Below are positions 33,231 through 40,426 of a DNA stretch of 40,562 bases, in pieces. A program made the translations under genes and the position numbers. Source of the DNA: a virus; the IMG/VR virus record IMGVR_UViG_3300030328_004625, positions 1 to 40,562 of that record; one strand, written 5' to 3'. Positions within the stretch are counted from its first letter, which is position 1; each line of letters starts with the position of its first letter. A model generated the notes under the pieces. That model searched no databases and was not told the DNA's origin. It saw only the letters and a program-made list of their open reading frames with translations.

Positions 33231-34261
33231 TAAAAATAAAAATAAGAGAACCATTTGTTGGTAAAAATAGAATTTCTTTCTTTGGTTTTTATGCACTTAA
33301 AAATCAGTTAAGAGATTATAGTATAGAAATAACAGATTCTAATGATTATGATTACCTATTTGTTGGTGCTCATAATATATTGAATAAGGGTTTGAGTTTA
33401 GAAGATAGTATTGACTATGGTCTTGAGAGTTGTAAAGATATTAGTGGTGATTATTTTTTATTTGATGGAAGTGACTCCACATCTTTAATTGGCTCATACG
33501 AAGTATTTGAACAAAGTGATGCTAAATTTTTATTTAAAAATCAATTATTAAAAAATAGAGAGGACTATTTAAAACCGACTGTATTAAACAAGTGGTTTTT
33601 TGGAAATGGTTCTGATTTGGACAAAGGTTATGACATACCAAAAGATGTTTGGGATAGAATAAAATTATCTGGTTTCAATCTTGGTTACTTTCAAGGTGAT
33701 AGATTTAGACCTGATGTTTATAAAGAACACCCAGTGTGTACAGAAAAAACCATAGATTTGTGTGCTATATATCAAGGGTTTCATAAGAAAAATACAGAAC
33801 ATCTAATTAGAAATGATATGTACTATACAAAACATAGAGGTGGTGCGTGGGATATCATAGGTGATAATCCTGGCTATACTTTTGTAAAAGATAAATTACC
33901 ATTTGATGAGTATATGAATACATTATATAAATCTAAACTCGCATTGTCACCATTTGGTATGGGAGAAGTTTGTTACAGAGATTTTGAGATACTTGATTTG
34001 GGTGTTGCTATGTTAAAACCAACTATGGAAAATGTTGTAACCACACCAAATTATTACATAGAAAATGAGACGTATATTCCTGTCGATTATGATTGGAAAA
34101 ATTTAAACGAAGTTGTCTTGGAAACGCTTGACAATAACGATAAAATTGAGTATATTATAGGTAAGTCAAGAGAGACGTACAAGGAGATATATTCTGCTCA
34201 TAATTTTTGTATGTATTGGTATAATTTTTTTGCTAATTTAAGTGGAGTTGAAAATGATTAA
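33227..34261 (+). CDS. Exostosin-like glycosyltransferase
   Basis: A 344-aa protein. The distinctive segment is YKSKLALSPFGMGEVCYRDF followed by EILDLGVAMLKP, as in exostosin-like/GT47-type transferases (G-x-G-x(2)-xRxFE-x-L-x-G). The N-terminal half is a loose alpha/beta domain. It should be a GT-B fold transferase. The FkbM gene starts in its last 8 nt. Confidence 0.72.
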   Translation: MIKIKIREPFVGKNRISFFGFYALKNQLRDYSIEITDSNDYDYLFVGAHNILNKGLSLEDSIDYGLESCKDISGDYFLFDGSDSTSLIGSYEVFEQSDAKFLFKNQLLKNREDYLKPTVLNKWFFGNGSDLDKGYDIPKDVWDRIKLSGFNLGYFQGDRFRPDVYKEHPVCTEKTIDLCAIYQGFHKKNTEHLIRNDMYYTKHRGGAWDIIGDNPGYTFVKDKLPFDEYMNTLYKSKLALSPFGMGEVCYRDFEILDLGVAMLKPTMENVVTTPNYYIENETYIPVDYDWKNLNEVVLETLDNNDKIEYIIGKSRETYKEIYSAHNFCMYWYNFFANLSGVEND

Positions 34262-34826
34262 TTTTATACAAATTGGTACATCTAATGCACACGACCATTG
34301 TTATCGTTTTGTGAAAGACCAAGATATAGAATTTGGTGTGTTAGTTGAACCTATGAGTGAAATGATGACATTGGCTAAAGAGTGTTATGGTTCATTGTTA
34401 CAAGAGAAAAATATAAGTACGGAGACTATTGCTATAGTTCCTGAAGATAGAAAAGAAGACAAGGTCACAATATGGTATCATTGGCCGAACACGGCATTCA
34501 ACTCTATTTTTAAAGAACATACAAATTCATTTAACCAACCAGATCCTGTAAAGAGTTTTGAGGTTGATGCTATGACCATAAATGGGTTGTTAGAAAAATA
34601 CTCAGTTACAACCTTAGACTATTTGTTTGTTGACACCGAAGGATTGGATGGTGAAATTTTGATGTCAATTGATACGGACAAGTATACAATAAAAGAAATT
34701 ATGTTTGAACATCATCATCTTAGAAGAGGCAAATATGGAATGAACATCTTGAAAGAAAAGTTTGAACCTCTTGGATATACGTTTAGTGGGGTAGATTCTT
34801 TAAATACGAGAATAAAATTAACATGA
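34254..34826 (+). CDS. FkbM-family methyltransferase
   Basis: A 190-aa protein starting at ATG 34254 with GGAG (34244-34247); a start at 34242 is less supported. INFIQIGTSNAHDHC is motif I (SAM binding, with Gly-poor loop), VLVEP follows, and DYLFVDTEGLDGEILMSID is the classical FkbM segment. It probably O-methylates a sugar in the finished or growing glycan. It is followed by a GT2 gene at an ATGA overlap. Confidence 0.87.
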   Translation: MINFIQIGTSNAHDHCYRFVKDQDIEFGVLVEPMSEMMTLAKECYGSLLQEKNISTETIAIVPEDRKEDKVTIWYHWPNTAFNSIFKEHTNSFNQPDPVKSFEVDAMTINGLLEKYSVTTLDYLFVDTEGLDGEILMSIDTDKYTIKEIMFEHHHLRRGKYGMNILKEKFEPLGYTFSGVDSLNTRIKLT

Positions 34827-35716
34827 TAACCACCACTATATCTACAAATAATAATTTAGATTACTTAAAACTAGCAATTAAGTCGGTAAGACAAAATGCT
34901 TATCACAAGGACATGCCTATAATTGTTCACGCTGAAAATTGTAATGATGGTACTATTAATTGGTTAGATTCTAATTACACAAAATATGATTTAGAATATT
35001 ATATAGACAATAACAATGACCCGAAAGGTATAGGTGGTGGCATGAACTTTTGTGTCGATAAAGTCAAGACCGAGTTCGTGAATATTATTCATTCTGATAT
35101 GTGGATTGCTCCTAATCAAGACTTGGAATTATTGAAGTTGTATGATGATATCGGAGATACGAAATTAATTGCTTCGTCTTTTAGAATACAACCAAGAATA
35201 TTTGTCAACGATCCTGATTACAGACCTGGCACGGTGTTTGTAGATACGGATGAATTTGGAGCATATGCTGAAGATTTTGATTCTAATTCATTTGATAAGT
35301 GGGCTACAGAGTTTTCACAAATGAATGGTGAGTTAGAAGTTCGTAAAGGTGGTGGTGCTGGGTTCTTCTGTAGAGTCGAGGACTATAAATGGATAGGTGG
35401 GAATGATGATTTGTTTAGACCAGCTTCGTGGGAAGATAAAGATTTATTCATCCGTATGCAGTTAGAGGGATACGAATTTAAAATGATACCACAATCTGTT
35501 GTATGGCATTTCTCTGCTCGTGGTAGTCATTTTAGGGATGAGGCTAAAGATAAGTTTCATATGAAATCAAAAAGACAACAAGAGGCAGAAGAAATTAACA
35601 TGCGTAAATGGGTGGATAAATGGGGTAGATTACCAATTGAAGATGAAGATACTTTCGTAGTACCAATTGAGGGTACAGATGTACCTACAAGAATCGAGTG
35701 GAAAAGCTATGAGTAA
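34823..35716 (+). CDS. GT2-family glycosyltransferase
   Basis: A 297-aa protein. TTISTNNNLDYLKLAI opens the GT-A fold; IIHSDMWIAPNQDLE is the DxD-equivalent site; WEDKDLFIRMQLEGYEF and WHFSARGSHFRDE match the acceptor-side ED and HxxR motifs. The order is very like the protein at 37173 (HADMYACPNMD, SKEDSDIFNRF, CRGSRFKDG). These two are probably paralogues. Confidence 0.87.
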   Translation: MITTTISTNNNLDYLKLAIKSVRQNAYHKDMPIIVHAENCNDGTINWLDSNYTKYDLEYYIDNNNDPKGIGGGMNFCVDKVKTEFVNIIHSDMWIAPNQDLELLKLYDDIGDTKLIASSFRIQPRIFVNDPDYRPGTVFVDTDEFGAYAEDFDSNSFDKWATEFSQMNGELEVRKGGGAGFFCRVEDYKWIGGNDDLFRPASWEDKDLFIRMQLEGYEFKMIPQSVVWHFSARGSHFRDEAKDKFHMKSKRQQEAEEINMRKWVDKWGRLPIEDEDTFVVPIEGTDVPTRIEWKSYE

Positions 35717-36518
35717 AATTTTATTAGTTATAACAACATACAATCAATCACATTATACTAAGTTGTGTTTTGAATCACTTAAGAAATTAGACGACAACAT
35801 AGATGTTTTGGTTGTTGATGATTATAGTACAGATGATACTGTTGATATTTGTAAAGAATATGGTTATCGTGTCATAACAAAAGATGAACCAAAGGGCTTA
35901 ACTGATTCTTGGAATATAGGATATCGTGAGTTTTTGGGGACTACTGAAGAAGGTACTGATTATGACTACTTTATACTTGCTAATAATGATATCTTAATTC
36001 CAAAAGGTGCTATCGGAGAGTTGGTTTCTACCTTTAAAAAATGGAACTCAAGTTTAGTAGTACCAATGTCTACTGAATATGGTGTTGGTCACAACCTCAC
36101 ACAAAATGTTAATAACTATTATCATGGTCTTGAGGTTGATGAGCCAGAAGATTATCAAAATGTTCAAGATGAAATACTAAAAGTAAAAGAGGAAATGAGA
36201 AACTCTAATAATCTGTACTTGTGTGATCCTGCTAGAATGAAAATGTTTAATGGGTTTTTCTTTATGATGAATCGTGATATAACCATTTATGAGCAAAATG
36301 AAGACGAACTTTTCAAGACAGATAAAATCATGACAAAAAATGAAGACCAATTTAATTGGGATAATTTAATTACAAACGATGATTTTTCAATGTTATGTAA
36401 GACATCATTTGTATTTCATTACAAAGGCGTATCTACCTTTAAAGTGTTTGATAATTACAATAAGATATCCAATGATATACCAGAGTGGAAAAGACAGAGG
36501 GAGTTAAGGGGTGGATAG
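35709..36518 (+). CDS. GT2-family glycosyltransferase
   Basis: A 269-aa protein. The start chosen is ATG 35709, 8 nt before the previous stop; the in-frame extension to 35667 lies in the upstream gene. LLVITTYNQSHYTKLC, VVDDYSTDDTV and YFILANNDILIP (NND in DxD position) are typical of GT2. FNGFFFMMNR and NDDFSMLCK follow as acceptor-side elements. The C-terminus overlaps the next gene by 8 nt. Confidence 0.9.
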   Translation: MSKILLVITTYNQSHYTKLCFESLKKLDDNIDVLVVDDYSTDDTVDICKEYGYRVITKDEPKGLTDSWNIGYREFLGTTEEGTDYDYFILANNDILIPKGAIGELVSTFKKWNSSLVVPMSTEYGVGHNLTQNVNNYYHGLEVDEPEDYQNVQDEILKVKEEMRNSNNLYLCDPARMKMFNGFFFMMNRDITIYEQNEDELFKTDKIMTKNEDQFNWDNLITNDDFSMLCKTSFVFHYKGVSTFKVFDNYNKISNDIPEWKRQRELRGG

Positions 36519-37173
36519 AATAACCTATGATATAGAGAATTATTTGTTTAGAGACATAGTGTCACAATGGTTTTTTAATCGTGGTATTTTACCCTATTTT
36601 GGTTTACCGAGTTTACACTCTGAACGAGACTATGAATTGTTTGATAGAGAACATGACCAATCTACAATATGGCATAAGTGTTTTTATGAAATGATTAGAG
36701 AAGATAAAAGTTTTGATGATTCATATACAGATTTTTTACACGACATAATTAAACCAAGATTTGGAGAAGAAATAGTCTATCAAAAAATACCAACTTTTAG
36801 AGTTCACTTACCAAATAATGTATCCGTTGGAGAGTTTCATAAAGATAAACATTACAGAGATGAGAAGTGGGCTGAAAAAGTAGAGGAGTTAAACTACTTT
36901 GTACCATTAACAAAGGCATATGGAACTAACACGATATGGGCAGAGACCGAAGAAGATTTGGGAGACTATCAAGAAATGAAGGCTGAGTATGGTGATTGTA
37001 TAGAGTGGAGTGCTAGTAAATTAACACATGGTAATAAACAAAACATAACGTCAATTACTAGGGTTAGTTTTGACTTTAGAGTTATACCTAAATCAAGGTA
37101 TATAGAAAGTGAACATTTAACAATTAACACCAAGATACCGTTTGGTATTGGTGGATATTATGAGGTTTTATAA
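36511..37173 (+). CDS. 2OG-Fe(II) oxygenase-like protein (StrG-like)
   Basis: A 220-aa protein with a GTG start and a GAGGGAG ribosome site (about 36497-36503). GEFHKDKHYRD carries His110-x-Asp112, ELNYFVPLT is the following strand, KLTHGNKQN has His173, and TRVSFDFRV has Arg184. The same layout occurs in the proteins at 13867 and 24583. Sixth oxygenase-like protein of the block. Ends in a TAATG overlap. Confidence 0.8.
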   Translation: MDRITYDIENYLFRDIVSQWFFNRGILPYFGLPSLHSERDYELFDREHDQSTIWHKCFYEMIREDKSFDDSYTDFLHDIIKPRFGEEIVYQKIPTFRVHLPNNVSVGEFHKDKHYRDEKWAEKVEELNYFVPLTKAYGTNTIWAETEEDLGDYQEMKAEYGDCIEWSASKLTHGNKQNITSITRVSFDFRVIPKSRYIESEHLTINTKIPFGIGGYYEVL

Positions 37174-38405
37174 TGGATGATAGAATAATTAGTTTTATAC
37201 AACCAAGTAGAAACAATCTAAAGTATCTACAATGGTCTTACAATAGTATCAGAAAGAATCTCGGATACCGACATGAGATATGTTGGGCTGATGATTTCTC
37301 TGATGATGGAACTTGGGAGTGGATGCAAGAGATTGCTGAAAAAGATAAGAATGTAAAGATACATCGTAATGAAGGTCCTACAAGATTAGGTCACACTATA
37401 CTTTATGATACGTTAGTAGATATGGCGACAAGTGATATTGTAATGATATACCACGCTGATATGTATGCGTGTCCTAATATGGATGTAGAAGTTCTAAAAC
37501 ATTTAGAGAGAGGTAAGGTGGTATCAGCTACAAGGATAGAACCACCACTACATCCTGATGGTCCTGAAAAGGTATTACAAGATTTTGGTATAGAACCAGA
37601 AGAGTTTGATGAACAAGGATTAATAGATTTTGTAAATCAAACTTGGGAAGGGATGCCAGAAGATAAAACTACTGAGGGTATCTTTGCTCCTTGGGCAATA
37701 TACAAAGACGACTTTTTGGCGATAGGTGGTCATGATCCTTTATATGCTCCACAATCAAAAGAAGACTCTGATATCTTTAATAGATTCCAATTGGCTGGTT
37801 ATGAGACAATACAGACTTGGAGTGGTTATGTTTATCATATGACTTGTAGAGGTTCACGATTCAAAGATGGAGCTATGAGAAATCCAGCAGGTCAAGTGTT
37901 CATGAAGGGTAGAGAATCATCAGAGTGGTTAGCTCAGAATCTAAGGTCTACTCGTAACTTCATTCGTAAGTGGGGACATATGGTTCAACATGATGAGTAT
38001 CTTAAACCAATAGTTCCACCAAAATATGATGTTGCTTTTGTAGTTTATCGCTGTAGTAAACAGATGTTGTATGAGTTAGAGCCTTGGTGTAGTAAAATAT
38101 ATTTAGACCTAAGTGATTCAGATATTATGGGTGAGTATGTAAAAGAAGAACAACCAAATACTCAGTTTGATTTGGATGAGAAAATAAAACTATATGGACA
38201 TAATAAAATATCAGAGTTACATGATATCTGTGTGGAGTTCAACGCTGAACAATTGAACAATGAAAACTTTCAAGTGCTAGTTAACTTATCAAAAATGCTA
38301 CAAGATAGTGGAGAGATAGGTGAGATGGAATACGATATATTTAAGTTTTACATCAAATCACTTGAAACATACGAAAAAAACTTAGTCGTTTGTAAGACTA
38401 ACTAA
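37173..38405 (+). CDS. GT2-family glycosyltransferase with C-terminal extension
   Basis: A 410-aa protein. FIQPSRNNLKYLQWSYNS and CWADDFSDDGTWEW open the GT-A domain; MIYHADMYACPNMDVE is the metal site; SKEDSDIFNRFQLAGYE and CRGSRFKDG are acceptor-side motifs. From about residue 290 an extra domain begins at YDVAFVVYRCSKQM, unlike the paralogue at 34823. GAGG (37162-37165) precedes the ATG. It is the last gene of the gap-free glycan block. Confidence 0.88.
   Translation: MDDRIISFIQPSRNNLKYLQWSYNSIRKNLGYRHEICWADDFSDDGTWEWMQEIAEKDKNVKIHRNEGPTRLGHTILYDTLVDMATSDIVMIYHADMYACPNMDVEVLKHLERGKVVSATRIEPPLHPDGPEKVLQDFGIEPEEFDEQGLIDFVNQTWEGMPEDKTTEGIFAPWAIYKDDFLAIGGHDPLYAPQSKEDSDIFNRFQLAGYETIQTWSGYVYHMTCRGSRFKDGAMRNPAGQVFMKGRESSEWLAQNLRSTRNFIRKWGHMVQHDEYLKPIVPPKYDVAFVVYRCSKQMLYELEPWCSKIYLDLSDSDIMGEYVKEEQPNTQFDLDEKIKLYGHNKISELHDICVEFNAEQLNNENFQVLVNLSKMLQDSGEIGEMEYDIFKFYIKSLETYEKNLVVCKTN
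38382..38401 (-). terminator. Small inverted repeat with T-run on the - strand, possible weak terminator
   Basis: TTAGTC (38382-38387) and GACTAA (38396-38401) form a 6-bp stem with an 8-nt loop at the end of the last glycan gene. The A7 at 38374-38380 becomes a T7 after the stem only on the - strand, so as a terminator it would act on leftward transcripts. The stem is AT-rich and weak. Confidence 0.3.
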
Positions 38406-38433
38406 CTATTTATAAGTGTAATAAGAGGTTATA
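38406..38433 (+). promoter_or_regulatory. 28-nt gap after the glycan block with TATTTATA and strong ribosome site
   Basis: Contains TATTTATA (38407-38414), the same 8-mer as in the gap at 6740-6783, and AAGAGGTTATA directly before the ATG at 38434. No good sigma70 -35/-10 pair is seen on the + strand. Confidence 0.35.
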
Positions 38434-38667
38434 ATGGAAAATAAATTAGGTTCTTACATCAATAATTTGATGACCACCATAGTAGATAAAGAAGAAAGAT
38501 TTTTTATCAGAAGTCTAGCATTTAATGAATTGACTTCTTTGAGTAATAATATTAGCGAAGTGTTAAGAAATTACGATGAGTTAGAGAAGATTGCTAGACC
38601 AACTGAAGAAAAAGACAAAGACCAAATAGAAATTAAATTCGGAGACAAAAATGGCAAAAATAAGTAA
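38434..38667 (+). CDS. Small phage protein, unknown function
   Basis: A 77-aa, mainly helical and acidic protein with a charged Lys/Asp/Glu C-terminal tail. It has the strong recurrent AGAGGTTATA start signal. Nothing in it is recognised. It leads a set of small overlapping genes unlike the sugar genes before them. Confidence 0.75.
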   Translation: MENKLGSYINNLMTTIVDKEERFFIRSLAFNELTSLSNNISEVLRNYDELEKIARPTEEKDKDQIEIKFGDKNGKNK

Positions 38668-38860
38668 TCAAGCCTTGGTAGAGTTAAGGAAAGTTAGAGC
38701 TGCACTTGATGACATGTACGATAAGTTACAAAAACCTTTGTACAATAAAGTTGTAGCTGCTAAAGTATCCTATAAAGAGGTTAAACCCTTTGATTCTGTT
38801 CAAGAAAACTTTGAATATATCTCACAGATAATCAGAGATTTAGAAGCTGGAGAAGAATAA
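38651..38860 (+). CDS. Small phage protein, unknown function
   Basis: A 69-aa protein with helical ends (ALVELRKVRAALDDMYDKL and ENFEYISQIIRDLEAGEE). It overlaps its upstream neighbour by 17 nt and its downstream neighbour by 1 nt. GGAG (38640-38643 region) precedes the ATG. No function is recognised. Confidence 0.72.
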   Translation: MAKISNQALVELRKVRAALDDMYDKLQKPLYNKVVAAKVSYKEVKPFDSVQENFEYISQIIRDLEAGEE

Positions 38861-39081
38861 TGGCAAACGACCACGCTAAAGACCGATACGATCCACCAAA
38901 AGTGGGTAGTGATTGGGAGAAAGAATATTTCGGTGACGTGAATATCGGAGAGGTATTCAGACTTAAACCAGATAGTAAAGCTAACGCATTTCGTAAAGTT
39001 AAGGATGGAGTTGCTTTTGATATTACAGAATCAAAAGAAATTCAATTAGTAGACAGAGACGAAATCTATGTCAAGTCGTAA
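38860..39081 (+). CDS. Small phage protein, unknown function
   Basis: A 73-aa protein, charged, with a beta-rich C-terminal half (GEVFRLKPDSKA, VAFDITESKEIQLV). It starts in a TAATG overlap, with GGAG 9 nt upstream. No family recognised; its last 14 nt overlap the HNH-fold gene. Confidence 0.72.
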   Translation: MANDHAKDRYDPPKVGSDWEKEYFGDVNIGEVFRLKPDSKANAFRKVKDGVAFDITESKEIQLVDRDEIYVKS

Positions 39082-39574
39082 TTTTCAAAAACCAATACGA
39101 ATAAAAGGACATCGATTAGTCCTTACTAAAAAGATGATTGAAGATGCTCAATCTCAAACTAAATCAAACATGGCTGCTGCTAGATGGTTAGGTGTAAGTT
39201 ACCTAACCTATCGTAAGTATGCTAAAACGTATGGTTTGTTTGAAAAACATCTGAATCCATCTGGTGTCGGTATCAAAAAAGGTTATGGTAAGTGGATAAA
39301 GTCACTTGACCAAATCCTTGATGGGAGTAAGAAGTATCGTATGAGAGCTGGGTATATTAAGAATCGACTCATAAAAGAAAAGTGGGTTGAAGAAGAATGT
39401 AGTTCTTGTGGGTATAATGAAATCGTCATAGGAAAAGAATCAGTTGCTCTTCGTTTAGATTATGAAGATGGAGATGTAACTAATAACAAATTAGAAAATC
39501 TGAGATTGTTATGTCCTAATTGTTTTTTATCACATAACGGACATATGCCGTCATCAGAGAGGTTTTACAAATGA
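39068..39574 (+). CDS. HTH plus HNH-fold zinc protein, catalytic His apparently lost
   Basis: A 168-aa protein. A helix-turn-helix-like segment (NMAAARWLGVSYLTYRKYA, about 34-52) precedes a C-terminal treble-clef: Cys111/Cys114, then LRLDYEDGD (129-136), NNKLENLRLLCPNC with Asn140 and Cys149/Cys152. In active HNH nucleases the segment reads H-H-I/x-DGD and ends CH; here the two His are Asp131-Tyr132 and the last is Phe153. It is therefore probably a DNA-binding rather than cutting protein, possibly a regulator. Similar His-less forms occur in T4-like phages as I recall. Confidence 0.8.
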   Translation: MSSRNFQKPIRIKGHRLVLTKKMIEDAQSQTKSNMAAARWLGVSYLTYRKYAKTYGLFEKHLNPSGVGIKKGYGKWIKSLDQILDGSKKYRMRAGYIKNRLIKEKWVEEECSSCGYNEIVIGKESVALRLDYEDGDVTNNKLENLRLLCPNCFLSHNGHMPSSERFYK

Positions 39575-39741
39575 AACAAAAAGCAATATTAATAAAAGAC
39601 TTTTACAATGACAAGGGTGCTCTTCATCGAGAAGAGAAAGTAGTAATAGAGGAAAAAGTTGGTAATGGATTGGTTAGAATCAGTACAGAAACAGGTGGTA
39701 TATTTACAATCCCAAGGCATATTCTTAAATTAATTCCTTGA
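39571..39741 (+). CDS. 56-aa phage protein, unknown function
   Basis: A complete small frame from ATG 39571 (ATGA overlap with the previous gene) to TGA 39739-39741, giving a 56-aa protein (MKQKAILIKDFYNDKG to ILKLIP). GAGAGG (39556-39561) lies 9 nt upstream. Alternating hydrophobic residues suggest a small beta-barrel. Its stop codon TGA is embedded in the TTGACA box of the next promoter. Confidence 0.75.
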   Translation: MKQKAILIKDFYNDKGALHREEKVVIEEKVGNGLVRISTETGGIFTIPRHILKLIP

Positions 39742-39766
39742 CAAGTTCCTTTTTTCTTTGTATATT
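39738..39766 (+). promoter_or_regulatory. Near-consensus sigma70 promoter of the peptide deformylase gene
   Basis: TTGACA (39738-39743), exactly 17 nt, then TATATT (39761-39766). A start 7 nt after the -10 would be base 39773, the A of the deformylase ATG, so the transcript may have no leader. No Shine-Dalgarno sequence is seen before this ATG. Confidence 0.8.
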
Positions 39767-39772
39767 ATTACT

Positions 39773-40426
39773 ATGAACAAAGTAATAAATTGTACAAAAG
39801 AAGATAATCCATTAATACATAAAAAATTACGAGAGGTATCAGTTGAAGAAGGACTTTCTATCGCAACGGAACTATTTCAGATACTTAACAAAAGAGGGGA
39901 CGGCATTGGGTTGGCAGCTAATCAAGTGGGAATTGATGCACAAGTGGCCGTTGTCAATGTTCGTGAACCTTTGGTTCTCATTAACCCAAAGATTGAAGAA
40001 GTATGGGATGAATTAGATTATTATGAGGGATGTTTAAGTTATCCAAAACAAGGTATCCACACTAAGAGATACAGAAATATTATTATTAAAACAGAACAAG
40101 AAGAAAGTGGTTGGTACTTTAGTGGAGCCGATAATCCAACAGATGGTAAAGGTAGTTGGGAAAAAGAACAATCAGATAAACACGAACAGGAACAAAGATT
40201 GTTAGAGGCAATATGTGTCCAACACGAGATAGACCATTTAAATGGAATGACAATCCACGATAGAGAAAATAAACCAAAACCAATTGTTACCAAAGCGAAA
40301 TACGGAAGAAATGAAATCGTAGGTATTACAGATGGTAAAGATTATAAAGAAGTTAAATACAAAAAAGCAAAACCACTATTAGATAGTGGACAATGGACAA
40401 TTTACATAGGAGGTCCGATAACATAA
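39773..40426 (+). CDS. def: Peptide deformylase
   Basis: A 217-aa protein with all three deformylase motifs: GIGLAANQ (44-51), EGCLSYP (85-91, metal Cys87) and QHEIDHLNG (150-158, catalytic HExxH). The protein is longer than typical because of an insertion of about 30 residues between motifs 2 and 3 (around 108-145) and a C-terminal extension. It removes the N-formyl group from new proteins; phage copies are known in marine T4-like phages. ATG 39773 is chosen over a TTG at 39758, which lies within the promoter spacer. It ends in a 1-nt overlap with the last gene. Confidence 0.95.
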   Translation: MNKVINCTKEDNPLIHKKLREVSVEEGLSIATELFQILNKRGDGIGLAANQVGIDAQVAVVNVREPLVLINPKIEEVWDELDYYEGCLSYPKQGIHTKRYRNIIIKTEQEESGWYFSGADNPTDGKGSWEKEQSDKHEQEQRLLEAICVQHEIDHLNGMTIHDRENKPKPIVTKAKYGRNEIVGITDGKDYKEVKYKKAKPLLDSGQWTIYIGGPIT

